NCBI RefSeq assembly: GCF_900141755.1
Contig: NZ_LT670844.1
Coordinates: forward strand, 2,170,001 to 2,234,000
DNA length: 64,000 nucleotides
Source: Bradyrhizobium lablabi
GTDB lineage: Bacteria; Pseudomonadota; Alphaproteobacteria; Rhizobiales; Xanthobacteraceae
Reading direction: 5' to 3'
The notes beneath the pieces are model-generated. The model made no database searches. It was not told the origin of the DNA and was given only the letters and a program-made list of their open reading frames with translations. Numbering within the stretch: the first letter of the stretch is position 1; the number at the start of each line of letters is the position of its first letter. A program made the translations under genes and the position numbers. Below are positions 35,032-45,252 of this stretch, in pieces.

Positions 35032-36309
35032 TCAGTTTGAAATCTCCGAATGCCCGTCGATGATCGGGCCGAACAACTGCCATTTCTCGCCGGTGAAGCG
35101 CTCCATCTGCACCTGTTCGATCGGGTAGAAATCGGTCGGCGAGGTCTTGATGCGGATTCCCGGGATATAGGTGTCGATCTCGAAGTCCATGTCGGCGACG
35201 ATCTTCATGACATTGGCGCGCGTGAGGTTGTCGCCGCACCGTTTCAGGACATAGACCAGCGCGGTCGACAGATTATAGCCCGTCAGCGGCCCGCTCTCGG
35301 ACCTGTCGGCTTCCGGATAATATTTCGCCATGAAGGCGCGGTATCGCTGCATGCCGGGATAGCTGTCCCATTGCGGGTCGGTGACATCCATCTGGTAGCC
35401 GGCGCTCAGGATACCTTTGGAGTTGTCGAGGCCGGCGGGCCTGAGCACCGCGCCGACCGAGGCCGACACGTTGGTCATGATGTGGACCGGATGCCAGCCG
35501 AGCTCGGCGACCTTCTTGATCGCTTGCGCTGCAAATTTCGGCGTGCCGATGTTGACGAAGATATCCGGGTTCGCGGTTTTGATTGCCACCACCTGGGAAT
35601 CCACGGTGGGCACGCTGATCTCGTAGGAGATGCTTGCGACCACCATGGCATCGTATTTGTCGCGCAGCACGTCCTTCAAACCGAGAATGTAGTCCTTGCC
35701 GAAATCGTCATTCTGATACAACACGCCGATCTTCGCGTTCGGATAGTGCTGCAGGATATAGGTCGCGTAGATGCGCGCTTCGGCCCGGTAGTTCGGCTGC
35801 CAGCCGATGGTCCAGGGGAAGTGCTCGGGATCGCCCCAGCGCGAGGCGCCGGTGGCGACGAACAGCTGCGGCACCTTCATGATGTTCATGTATTTCTGGA
35901 TCGCGGCGTTGCTCGCGGTGCCGAGCGGAGCGAAGATCAAAAACACCTCGTCGCTCTCGACCAGCTTGCGCGCCTGCTCCACGGTTTTCGGCGGGCTGTA
36001 GGCGTCGTCGTAACTGATGAAATTGATTTTGCGCCCGTTGATACCGCCATTGTCGTTGATCATCCGGAAATAGGCGCTCATCGTCTTGCCGATGATGCCG
36101 TAGGCCGAAGCCGGCCCGCTATACGGCATGATGTTGCCGATCTTGATTTCGGTATCGGTGACGCCGGTATCGTATTTTTTCTGCGCGAGCGCCGGCACGG
36201 TAATTGCGGCGATGATCAGTCCGGAAAGTCCAAGCGAAAGACCAAGTGCAAGAATAAATCCAAGTGAAAGACAAAGCGTCCTGAAAAAATCCTTGAGCGC
36301 GCGCTTCAT
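35032..36309 (-). CDS. ABC transporter substrate-binding protein, Leu/Ile/Val type
   Basis: 425 residues from the ATG at 36309 (GGAG upstream; the longer frame is rejected). It has an unusual signal peptide with LSLGFILALGLSLGL repetition, then a type I periplasmic fold: IKIGNIMPYSGPASAYGIIGKTM, GGINGRKINFISYDDAYSPPKTVEQARKL (in parts), FVATGASRWGDP and GVLYQNDDFGKDY. Family members bind amino acids, but many in rhizobia bind aromatic acids or amides. No permease or ATPase genes are adjacent; the MFS downstream is not its partner. Confidence 0.88.
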   Translation of the reverse strand: MKRALKDFFRTLCLSLGFILALGLSLGLSGLIIAAITVPALAQKKYDTGVTDTEIKIGNIMPYSGPASAYGIIGKTMSAYFRMINDNGGINGRKINFISYDDAYSPPKTVEQARKLVESDEVFLIFAPLGTASNAAIQKYMNIMKVPQLFVATGASRWGDPEHFPWTIGWQPNYRAEARIYATYILQHYPNAKIGVLYQNDDFGKDYILGLKDVLRDKYDAMVVASISYEISVPTVDSQVVAIKTANPDIFVNIGTPKFAAQAIKKVAELGWHPVHIMTNVSASVGAVLRPAGLDNSKGILSAGYQMDVTDPQWDSYPGMQRYRAFMAKYYPEADRSESGPLTGYNLSTALVYVLKRCGDNLTRANVMKIVADMDFEIDTYIPGIRIKTSPTDFYPIEQVQMERFTGEKWQLFGPIIDGHSEISN

Positions 36310-36580
36310 GAGAACTTTGCTCCTCGGGGCCAGGCGTGACGGCTTTGGTCGGACGGTTTCCTCGAATTTTTTTTGTGACGAGATCGACGATAGCAGGCGC
36401 GCAGGCTTGCCGGAAGCGGCAGCCGGAGGCGATTTGTCGCGTAACGCACACAAGGTGCGGCGCAACAAACCGCGTAAGATGATGGTGCCGCGTTTGCGCG
36501 CGATGCGGAACTAGCCATGCCAACGCGGCCGGGTTATCTGGAAACGATCGGGATTGCTGGCAAAAACCTGCGGGGAAGAC

Positions 36581-37609
36581 ATGCAGCGATCGGTCAGGCC
36601 TTGGCTCGTTGTGGCCGCGTTCGGCTTGCTTGCGGGCTGCGTCTATCGCTACCTCGCCGACGATCCGGACGAAGCCAGTCTCGGGTTCTACCTGCGCAGC
36701 TCCGTCCATGGCATGGGACTGGCGCTCGCCGGCTGGGCGGTTCATCTCTACTTCACCTCCCGCAGCAGCGAATGGTTGAGACGATGGCCGCTTGTCGTCG
36801 AGGTCGTCGTGCAGTCCGTGGTCATGGCGATCGTTGTCGCCGTCGTCGCCGTGGCTTTGCAGGCCGCCCTCTACGGTCACCGGACCGCGGCCTCGTGGCC
36901 CACCTACAACTTCCCTCGCATCGTTGCCGTCGCCTTTCTGATGTCCGCCCTGGTCGGGACATTCTATGAACTGACGCGACTCGTCGGCAGCCGGGTGCTC
37001 CTCAACGTCATCCTCGGACGGTACCGAAGGCCAGTGCGGGAACAGCGCGTGCTGCTGTTTCTCGATATCGTCGGATCGACGTCGCTGGCGGAAAAGATGG
37101 GGGAGTTGCGCATGCATCAGCTTCTCACGCAGTTCTTCTTCGACATCGACGCGGCGATCACAGCTCATGATGGCGAGGTGCACGCCTATGTCGGGGATGA
37201 GGTGATCGTAAGCTGGCGGCTTGCCGCCAAGGAGCCGGAACCGCGTTACCTCGATTGCTTTTTTGCGATCCAGGACAGGATCGCGGAGCGAGCGGATTTT
37301 TACCGGCGCGAGTTCGGCCTGGTGCCGAATTTCCGCGCCGGATTGCATGCCGGACCGGTGGTGATCAGCGAGTGCGGGGATTCGCGCCGGCAGATCGCCT
37401 ATTTCGGCGACACCATGAACGTCGCGGCACGGCTGCAGGAATATGGCAAGGTGGTGGGCCGGGCGCTGCTGGTCTCGGGCGATCTGCCCCGCCTGGTGCG
37501 CCCCGGCAGCGATCTCATCGTCGAAGCGCTCGGCCCGACACAGCTGCGCGGGCGCGCCGCGCCGGTCGAGGTGTTCGCGGTGGAGCGGCGTCAGGTGGCG
37601 AACGAATGA
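36581..37609 (+). CDS. Membrane-bound class III adenylate/guanylate cyclase
   Basis: 342 residues from the ATG at 36581 (GGGGAAG upstream); a TTG at 36554 is in frame. About four membrane helices occupy residues 5-140. The cyclase homology domain follows: [15 protein letters not shown] (metal Asp), [11 protein letters not shown] (second metal Asp) and [12 protein letters not shown], which includes the N-x3-R transition-state pair. The full set of catalytic residues makes activity likely. Base specificity (A or G) is not certain by eye. Cytoplasmic cyclase with a small MHYT-free membrane sensor. Confidence 0.87.
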   Translation: MQRSVRPWLVVAAFGLLAGCVYRYLADDPDEASLGFYLRSSVHGMGLALAGWAVHLYFTSRSSEWLRRWPLVVEVVVQSVVMAIVVAVVAVALQAALYGHRTAASWPTYNFPRIVAVAFLMSALVGTFYELTRLVGSRVLLNVILGRYRRPVREQRVLLFLDIVGSTSLAEKMGELRMHQLLTQFFFDIDAAITAHDGEVHAYVGDEVIVSWRLAAKEPEPRYLDCFFAIQDRIAERADFYRREFGLVPNFRAGLHAGPVVISECGDSRRQIAYFGDTMNVAARLQEYGKVVGRALLVSGDLPRLVRPGSDLIVEALGPTQLRGRAAPVEVFAVERRQVANE

Positions 37610-37629
37610 GCCGAACGAGCGGCAGTCCG

Positions 37630-37790
37630 CTCCCTCGCCCCGCTCTTCGCGGGGAGAGGGTTGGGGTGAGGGGCTGCTGCCGCGAATGCGGTGGATGAGG
37701 AGTGCGCGGTGACTCCCCCTCACCCGGATCGCACCGGACGATGCTTCGCATCGCCGAGGCGATCCGACCTCTCCCCGCAAGCGGGGCGAG
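37630..37790. repeat. Dispersed repeat, family C
   Basis: Same order of modules as 13428-13612: CTCCCTCGCCCCGC, GCGGGGAGAGGGTTGGGGTG, GCTTCGCATCGCCGAGG, and the closing CTCCCCGCAAGCGGGGCGAG. It lies between convergent genes and ends 16 bp after the ilvC stop. Confidence 0.85.
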
Positions 37791-37805
37791 GTTAAGAGAA
37801 GAAAA

Positions 37806-39564
<1,759 letters not shown>

Positions 39565-39572
39565 GAGACTGC

Positions 39573-40448
39573 TCACGCGATCTTCGGCAAGGTTTGCGGC
39601 CGCTTCGACAGCAGCATGATGGCGATGCCGCACACCACGATGACCATCCCGGAAAGCCGCAAGGGCCCGAACCGCTCGCCGAACACGATCGACGATGCGG
39701 CGGCGCCGACGAACGGCACCAGCAACGCGAACGGCACCACCTGGGCTGCCGTGTAATCCCGCAGCAGCCGGCCCCACAGCCAGTAGGCGATGCTGGTCGA
39801 AATCGCGCCGAGCGCCAGCATGCAGGCAAATCCGGCAAGCGACATGTGGATCAGCGCGTGCCAGGTCGCCTGCGGTCCGTCGGTGAGCAACGCCAGCGCC
39901 AATAGCGGCAGTGGCGGCACCAGGCAGAGCCAGGCGAACAGGTCGAACATCGGCACGTCGCGCGCCTGCCGCAGCAACAGATTGCCGATCGCAAAACTGA
40001 TCGGCGATATCATCAGCACCGCGAACGCGCCGGCGCTGAAATCATAACCAACCGTGCCGCAAATCATCAATAGGCCAACGGTGGCGACGCCGATGCCGAG
40101 GCCTTGCAGCGGCGTCGGCATTTCGCGAAACGCGATCACCGCGAAAGCAATGGTGAACAGCGCCTGACTCTGCACGATCACGCTGGTGAGTCCGACGGGA
40201 ACGCCTTGCGCGATGCCGTAAGCCTGCGCCAGAAACTGTCCAAGAAATAGCGTAAAACTGATCGCGATCAGAAGCGGCCAGGACACGTTCGGCCTGGGCA
40301 CGAACAGGCACGGCACGGCGGCGATGGCAAAGCGCAGCGCCGTCATCAGCGCGGGGGGAAGTTCGTCGAGCGCGATCCGGCTCGCCACAAAGGCAAGTCC
40401 CCAGATAACCGCCACCAGGACGGCGATACCGATATCGGCCGGCTTCAT
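39573..40448 (-). CDS. EamA-family (DMT superfamily) exporter
   Basis: 291 residues with ten membrane helices in two EamA repeats: IGIAVLVAVIWGLAFVASRIAL begins the first and FAVLMISPISFAIGNLLLRQA the second. EamA proteins include amino-acid and metabolite exporters (RhtA, YddG-like). It sits 12 bp after the methyltransferase and 8 bp before the LysE gene, all leftward, inside the ilv run. Confidence 0.88.
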   Translation of the reverse strand: MKPADIGIAVLVAVIWGLAFVASRIALDELPPALMTALRFAIAAVPCLFVPRPNVSWPLLIAISFTLFLGQFLAQAYGIAQGVPVGLTSVIVQSQALFTIAFAVIAFREMPTPLQGLGIGVATVGLLMICGTVGYDFSAGAFAVLMISPISFAIGNLLLRQARDVPMFDLFAWLCLVPPLPLLALALLTDGPQATWHALIHMSLAGFACMLALGAISTSIAYWLWGRLLRDYTAAQVVPFALLVPFVGAAASSIVFGERFGPLRLSGMVIVVCGIAIMLLSKRPQTLPKIA

Positions 40449-40460
40449 CTTGTTCTTTTT

Positions 40461-41156
40461 CTAGCTCTGTTCGCCGGGTTTCGGTTTGCGCAACAAATAA
40501 GTGCCGTGCAGCGGCGCGTGGTAATCTGCCGAGACGAGGGTGAAACCGACATCGGTCAGCATCCGCTCGATCACCCAGCCGAAGGTCGAATATTCGTCGC
40601 GCATATGGGTGACGACACTGTCGCGCGAAAATCCGTGATTCTTGATGTTGAAATCCGCCCACTGCTCGACGTCGCGTTCGGGGCCGTCCGGCACGCTGAC
40701 GAACACGATGTCGCGCAGGTAGAACATGCTTCCTGGTTTGAGCGCGCCGAAAATCCGCGCCAGCGCCACCGCCTTCCAGAAATCCGGCAGATGATGCAGC
40801 GCGAACTCGCTGACAATGAGATCATAGGAATTGGGCTGATAGGCAAAGCTCAATAGCCCCGCCGACTGGGTCCGGATCGCCACCCTGCGATCGCGCGCCT
40901 GGAGCTCCGCGAGCGCCAGCATCGCCGGCGAAATATCGATGGCGTCGACCTCGGCGCCCATCAGCGCCGCCTCGCACGCCAAAACGCCGTTGCCGCAGCC
41001 GATATCGGCGACCCGCCAGCCGCGCTGCACGCCCAGCATGTTCAGCGCCGCGCGGGCCCGCAAATCGCTGTCGTCATGGCGGTCGTAGATCGAGGCGACA
41101 GCGGAATCGAGCCCGATCTGCCGCCGTTCGTTATAATACCAGTCGCGCGCCAGCAT
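40461..41156 (-). CDS. Class I SAM-dependent methyltransferase
   Basis: 231 residues. Motif I is WRVADIGCGNGVLACEAA, motif II VDAIDISPAMLALAELQA, post-motif region FALHHLPDFWKAVALARI and motif IV LKPGSMFYLRDIVF. The C-terminal part (YLLRKPKPGEQS) resembles the ending typical of ubiquinone/menaquinone-type methyltransferases, but the substrate is unknown. It starts 3 bp after the ilvH stop and so is certainly in the ilv transcription unit. Confidence 0.87.
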   Translation of the reverse strand: MLARDWYYNERRQIGLDSAVASIYDRHDDSDLRARAALNMLGVQRGWRVADIGCGNGVLACEAALMGAEVDAIDISPAMLALAELQARDRRVAIRTQSAGLLSFAYQPNSYDLIVSEFALHHLPDFWKAVALARIFGALKPGSMFYLRDIVFVSVPDGPERDVEQWADFNIKNHGFSRDSVVTHMRDEYSTFGWVIERMLTDVGFTLVSADYHAPLHGTYLLRKPKPGEQS

Positions 41157-41159
41157 GGG

Positions 41160-41702
41160 TCACATCCCCTCGGGCCCGCGGCCGATGGCGGCAACCCCGG
41201 TGCGCGAGATCTCGACCAGGCCGAGCGGGCGCATCAGGTCGATGAACTGGTTGATCTTGCCGGAATTGCCGGTGATCTCGAACACGAAGCTTTCGGTGGT
41301 GGCGTCGATCACGCGGGCGCGGAACGCTTCCGCCAGCCGCAGCGCCTCGACGCGGTGCTCGCCGGTGCCGCGCAGCTTTACCATTGCCAGTTCCCGCTCG
41401 ATCGAGCGGCCGGACAGCGTCATGTCGACCACGCGATAGACCGGCACCATGCGGTCGAGCTGATGCTTGATCTGCTCGATCACCATCGGGGTGCCGGTGG
41501 TGACGATGGTGATGCGGGAGAGATGTTTCTGATTCTCGGTCTCCGAGACCGTGAGGCTTTCGATGTTGTAGCCGCGCCCCGAGAACAGCCCGATCACGCG
41601 CGCGAGCACGCCCGGCTCGTTTTGCACGAGCACCGAGAGCGTGTGCGCCTCGGTCGGCTCATGGCGATCTTCCATGAAGTAGGCGGATGCGGGCTGGTTC
41701 AT
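41160..41702 (-). CDS. ilvH: Acetolactate synthase small (regulatory) subunit
   Basis: 180 residues from the ATG at 41702, chosen because GGGGA lies 6 nt upstream; in-frame ATGs at 41714 and 41729 are possible. The N-terminal ACT domain is LSVLVQNEPGVLARVIGLF then GRGYNIESLTVSETE, and the C-terminal domain has GEHRVEALRLAEAFRARVID. It binds valine and controls IlvI. It is separated from ilvI by a threonine dehydratase gene, which is not the usual adjacent ilvI-ilvH order. Confidence 0.95.
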   Translation of the reverse strand: MNQPASAYFMEDRHEPTEAHTLSVLVQNEPGVLARVIGLFSGRGYNIESLTVSETENQKHLSRITIVTTGTPMVIEQIKHQLDRMVPVYRVVDMTLSGRSIERELAMVKLRGTGEHRVEALRLAEAFRARVIDATTESFVFEITGNSGKINQFIDLMRPLGLVEISRTGVAAIGRGPEGM

Positions 41703-41741
41703 TGTGGTCCCCATTGTCTTATTCGTCATGCCCGCCTCTCT

Positions 41742-41843
41742 TCGTCATACCCGCGAAAGCGGGTATCCAGTAATCGCTGACGCCTGAGATGGACTCGATA
41801 GCGCGCGGCGTGCTGGATCGTCCGGTCAAGCCGGACGATGACG
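41742..41843. repeat. Dispersed repeat, family E (CGTCATACCCGCGAAAGCGGG type)
   Basis: It begins with CGTCATACCCGCGAAAGCGGG (short palindrome) and ATCCAGTAA, and ends with CTGGATCGTCCGGTCAAGCC and GGACGATGACGG. The same blocks recur at 42912-43012. It lies between the threonine dehydratase and ilvH genes. Confidence 0.85.
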
Positions 41844-41885
41844 GTGGAGTTTGCGGTCGCTGTTGCTTCACAACCATGATCTTCC

Positions 41886-42869
41886 TCACACCAGCACCTT
41901 GCCGTCGGCGACGGCGTCCGGAGCGATCCAGCGCTGGAACAAATCGAAATCGATATTGCCGCCGCTCAGGATCAGGCCGACCCGTTTTCCCCGGAGCTTC
42001 GGCTTGTCCTGCAGGGCTGCGGCGAGAGGCGCGGCGCCGGCGCCTTCCGCAAGGTTGTGGGTATCGGTCCAGTAGGCGCGGATCGCCGCTGCTACCTCGT
42101 CGTCGGTGACCTGCGCGATGCGCGAGGCACCCTTGCGGATGATCGCGAGCGCGTCCGGATCGGGGACGCGGGTCGCCATGCCGTCGGCGAGCGTATCGCT
42201 GCTGTTCGTCATCACGACCGTGCCGGCCGCGAACGACAATGCATAGGATGGCGCTTCGGTCGACTGCACGCCGATAATTTCGGTTTTCAATCCAAGCAGA
42301 TCGCGCGCCAGGATGCAGCCACAGATGCCGGAGCCCTGACCGATCGGGACATAAAGGACATCCAGGTCCGGCGCCTTGCGCAGGAGTTCGAGTGCATAGG
42401 TCGCGACACCGAGAACGAGGTCCGGGTGGAAGGCCGGCACGATGTGAAGACCTGATGTCTCGGCATGGCGATAGGCCTGTTCGCGCGCGGCCTGGAAATC
42501 CTCGCCATGTTCGACCAGCTCGGCGCCAAAGGCGCGCATGGCGCGATTTTTCTCGACCGAATTCCCGCGCGGCACGTAGATCGTGACCGGCAGACCGTGA
42601 CGGCTCGCGGCAAAGGCCAGGCTCTGGCCGTGATTGCCTCGCGTCGCCGAGATGATTCCGATCGTGTCGGGCCGTTCGCGCTTCAGGCGATCGACGTAAA
42701 CCAGCCCGCCGCGCACCTTGAAGGCGCCGATCGGGGTATGGTTCTCGTGCTTGACGATAACGCTCGTGCCCAGCCGCTCCGCCAGCAACGGCCACGCATG
42801 CGCAGGCGTCGGCGGCATCGCCGCCGCGACGACAGTGTGGGCGCGTTCCAGTTGCGAAAGGTCAAACAT
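41886..42869 (-). CDS. Threonine dehydratase (PLP-dependent, TdcB/IlvA-like without ACT domain)
   Basis: 327 residues from the ATG at 42869. The PLP lysine lies in HENHTPIGAFKVRGG; ISATRGNHGQSLAFAA and the phosphate loop PIGQGSGICGC are typical of fold-type II ammonia-lyases, ending with LILSGGNIDFDLF. The length (no C-terminal ACT domains) is that of a catabolic-type or short biosynthetic threonine dehydratase; other serine/threonine ammonia-lyases are possible. Its place between ilvI and ilvH suggests it supplies 2-oxobutyrate for isoleucine (inference). Flanked by two copies of repeat family E. Confidence 0.88.
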   Translation of the reverse strand: MFDLSQLERAHTVVAAAMPPTPAHAWPLLAERLGTSVIVKHENHTPIGAFKVRGGLVYVDRLKRERPDTIGIISATRGNHGQSLAFAASRHGLPVTIYVPRGNSVEKNRAMRAFGAELVEHGEDFQAAREQAYRHAETSGLHIVPAFHPDLVLGVATYALELLRKAPDLDVLYVPIGQGSGICGCILARDLLGLKTEIIGVQSTEAPSYALSFAAGTVVMTNSSDTLADGMATRVPDPDALAIIRKGASRIAQVTDDEVAAAIRAYWTDTHNLAEGAGAAPLAAALQDKPKLRGKRVGLILSGGNIDFDLFQRWIAPDAVADGKVLV

Positions 42870-42911
42870 TTTGGCTTCCGTCGATCTTCCCTGCACCCCA
42901 GCCACACCTCT

Positions 42912-43012
42912 CGTCATCCCCGCGAAAGCGGGGATCCAGTAAACGCAGGCACATCGGCTTGAACGCGAATGCCGCGGCGTACTGGATCGTCCGGTCAAGC
43001 CGGACGATGACA
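42912..43012. repeat. Dispersed repeat, family E
   Basis: CGTCATCCCCGCGAAAGCGGG, ATCCAGTAA, then TACTGGATCGTCCGGTCAAGC and GGACGATGACAG, closely like 41742-41843. It lies between ilvI and the threonine dehydratase gene. Confidence 0.85.
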
Positions 43013-43031
43013 GCGGAATTTGTTTTCACCC

Positions 43032-44807
43032 TCACACCAGCGCCTTGCCGCCGGCGAAGGCCGCGGCGGTCGCTTCGTCGTTGGCTTCCGCCGGCAGCAG
43101 CATTTCGTTGTGCGCCTTGCCGGAGGGGATCATCGGGAAGCAATTTTCCAGCGCCGCCACCCGGCAATCGAACAGCACCGGGCGCTTTACGGCGATCATC
43201 TCCTTGATCGCGCCGTCGAGGTCGCCGGGCTTTATCGCCTGGAGGCCGACGCAACCGAAAGCGTCCGCGAGCTTGACGAAATCCGGCAGCGCCTCGGAAT
43301 ATGTGTGCGACAGCCGGTTGCCGTGCAGGAGCTGCTGCCACTGCCGCACCATGCCCATATACTGGTTGTTCAGGATGAAGATCTTGATCGGCAATTCGTG
43401 CTGAACGGCGGTCGACATCTCCTGCATCGTCATCTGCACCGAGGCGTCGCCGGCGATGTCGATCACGAGGCTGTTGGGATGGGCGACCTGGACGCCGACC
43501 GCCGCCGGCAGGCCATAGCCCATGGTGCCCAAACCGCCCGAGGTCATCCAGCGGTGCGGCTCCTCGAAGCCAAAAAACTGCGCCGCCCACATCTGGTGCT
43601 GGCCGACTTCGGTGGTGATGTAGACATCGCGCCCGCGCGTATTATCGAACAGGCGCTGGATCGCGTATTGCGGCAGGATCACATCGTTGTTCTTTTTATA
43701 GGACAGCGAATTGCGCGCCCGCCATTTGGCGATCTCCTGCCACCAGGAGCGAATATCCGGCTTTTTCGCTTCCGCCTTGAACACCTGCAACAGATCGCCG
43801 AGCACATTGGCGGCGTCGCCGATGATCGGGATATCGACGCGGATGTTCTTGTTGATCGAGGACGGATCGATGTCGATGTGGATTTTCTTCGAACCCGGCG
43901 AGAACGCATCGACGCGTCCGGTGATGCGGTCGTCGAAGCGCGCGCCGACGCACAGCATGGCGTCGCAGCCGTGCATCGCCATGTTGGCCTCGTAGGTGCC
44001 GTGCATGCCGAGCATGCCGAGCCAGTTCTTGCCCGACGCCGGATAGGCGCCGAGCCCCATCAAGGTGGAGGTGATCGGGAATCCCGTCGCTTCGACCAGT
44101 TCGCGCAGCAGTTTTGAGGCTTCCGGCCCGGAATTGATGACGCCGCCGCCGGAATAGATGATGGGACGCTTGGCGGAAGCGAGCAGCGCCACCGCTTTAC
44201 GGATTTGCGTCGCGTCGCCCTTGACCCGCGGCGTATAGGACACGTGCACGTCGGACTTCCGCGGCGGGTGATAGGTGCCGAGCGCGAATTGCACATCCTT
44301 GGGCACATCGACAAGGACAGGGCCGGGACGGCCAGTGCTCGCGACATAAAACGCCTCATGCAGCACCTTGGCGAGATCGTTGACGTCGCGCACCAGCCAA
44401 TTGTGCTTGGTGCAGGGCCGGGTGATGCCGACGGTGTCGCATTCCTGGAAGGCGTCGTTGCCGATCAAATGCGTCGGCACTTGCCCGGTGATGCAAACCA
44501 GCGGGATCGAATCCATCAGCGCGTCGGTCAGCGGCGTCACCATGTTGGTGGCGCCGGGACCTGAAGTCACCAGCACCACGCCCGGCTTGCCGGTTGAACG
44601 CGCATAGCCTTCGGCGGCGTGGCCGGCGCCCTGCTCATGCCGGACCAGGATGTGCTCGACATCGCTCTGCTGGAACAGTTCGTCATAGATTGGAAGCACC
44701 GCGCCGCCGGGATAGCCGAAGATGTGCTTGACGCCATGATCGATCAGCGCCCGCACGATCATCGCGGCTCCGGTCATCTTGTTCGGATCGTGGCTCTTGT
44801 CGCTCAT
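43032..44807 (-). CDS. ilvI: Acetolactate synthase large (catalytic) subunit
   Basis: 591 residues, normal for AHAS. The TPP-activating glutamate is in HILVRHEQGAGHAAEGYAR, the quinone/FAD-domain motif is GGVINSGPEASKLL, and the TPP/Mg motif is DIAGDASVQMTMQEMS with IFILNNQYMGMVRQWQ. It condenses pyruvate with pyruvate or 2-oxobutyrate. GGAG precedes the ATG. About 60 bp of leader after an attenuator terminator separate it from the regulatory leader, so expression is probably attenuation-controlled. Confidence 0.96.
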   Translation of the reverse strand: MSDKSHDPNKMTGAAMIVRALIDHGVKHIFGYPGGAVLPIYDELFQQSDVEHILVRHEQGAGHAAEGYARSTGKPGVVLVTSGPGATNMVTPLTDALMDSIPLVCITGQVPTHLIGNDAFQECDTVGITRPCTKHNWLVRDVNDLAKVLHEAFYVASTGRPGPVLVDVPKDVQFALGTYHPPRKSDVHVSYTPRVKGDATQIRKAVALLASAKRPIIYSGGGVINSGPEASKLLRELVEATGFPITSTLMGLGAYPASGKNWLGMLGMHGTYEANMAMHGCDAMLCVGARFDDRITGRVDAFSPGSKKIHIDIDPSSINKNIRVDIPIIGDAANVLGDLLQVFKAEAKKPDIRSWWQEIAKWRARNSLSYKKNNDVILPQYAIQRLFDNTRGRDVYITTEVGQHQMWAAQFFGFEEPHRWMTSGGLGTMGYGLPAAVGVQVAHPNSLVIDIAGDASVQMTMQEMSTAVQHELPIKIFILNNQYMGMVRQWQQLLHGNRLSHTYSEALPDFVKLADAFGCVGLQAIKPGDLDGAIKEMIAVKRPVLFDCRVAALENCFPMIPSGKAHNEMLLPAEANDEATAAAFAGGKALV

Positions 44808-44868
44808 GGCTTGCTCCGGATGCGCTGTTGTCAGCGGCTTCTTTCAGTTGCGTGGCTTTAGTGGCTTA

Positions 44869-44896
44869 GAAAATAAAAAGGGGCCCAAGAGGCCCC
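44869..44896 (-). terminator. Attenuator terminator of the ilv leader
   Basis: On the minus strand GGGGCC-TCTT-GGGCCCC is followed by TTTTTATTTTC. It lies downstream of the leader peptide (44925-44990) and 60 bp before ilvI. An upstream hairpin (44899-44908 with 44937-44946, ten perfect pairs) can extend through CCC (44949-44951) to GGG (44894-44896) and would then disrupt this terminator. Confidence 0.85.
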
Positions 44897-44924
44897 ATGC
44901 ACACCGCCCGAATTTGGGATGGCC

Positions 44925-44990
44925 TTAGCCATCCCCGGCGGTGTGCCTGGGTACGACGACGATAAGCAGTTTGGTAATTTTATTACGCAT
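44925..44990 (-). CDS. ilv leader peptide (21 aa) with LLIVVV
   Basis: ATG at 44990, TAA at 44925-44927, AGGCGG before the ATG. The encoded peptide starts MRNKITK and contains six consecutive regulatory residues LLIVVV (Leu, Leu, Ile, Val, Val, Val) before PRHTAGDG. Clustered Leu/Ile/Val codons right before an attenuator hairpin are the classic sign of ribosome-mediated attenuation of branched-chain amino-acid operons. Confidence 0.85.
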   Translation of the reverse strand: MRNKITKLLIVVVPRHTAGDG

Positions 44991-45021
44991 ATAGCCGCCT
45001 GGACTTCCCAAAGGTTGCGCG

Positions 45022-45049
45022 GTTATAGCTGCCGAGGCCTAGAAGTCAA
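45022..45049 (-). promoter_or_regulatory. Predicted promoter of the ilv leader and operon
   Basis: On the minus strand TTGACT (45049-45044) and TATAAC (45027-45022) are separated by 16 bp. They lie about 30 bp upstream of the leader-peptide ATG, which is a fitting position for transcription of the leader RNA. Confidence 0.65.
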
Positions 45050-45150
45050 GGGAAGGCAGCACGAAGCGCGATTTGGGCAGCTTAGCCGGGTTTTTTGGCC
45101 CCGGCGAGAGCGAAAATGCGGCGTTCAGCCATGCGCGGGCTCCTCTCACC

Positions 45151-45252
45151 CGTCATTCCGGGGCGCGCGAAGCGCGAACCTCAGATGTGCAATTGCACAT
45201 CGGGGAATCTCGAGATTCCGGGTCTGGTCCTTCGGACCATCCCGGAATGACG
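45151..45252. repeat. Dispersed repeat, family F (CGTCATTCCGGGG...CCCGGAATGACGG)
   Basis: Outer arms CGTCATTCCGGGGCGCGCG and CCGGAATGACGG with nested TGCAATTGCA and CTCGAGATTCCGGG palindromes. It is overlapped by the 3' end of the miaA frame and supplies its last codons. Confidence 0.8.

Noticed and set aside
36119..37780. 553-codon minus-strand frame opposite the cyclase gene
   Set aside because: Composition is that of an antisense shadow (many Arg/His/Asp/Gln); the opposite strand has the complete class III cyclase catalytic set.
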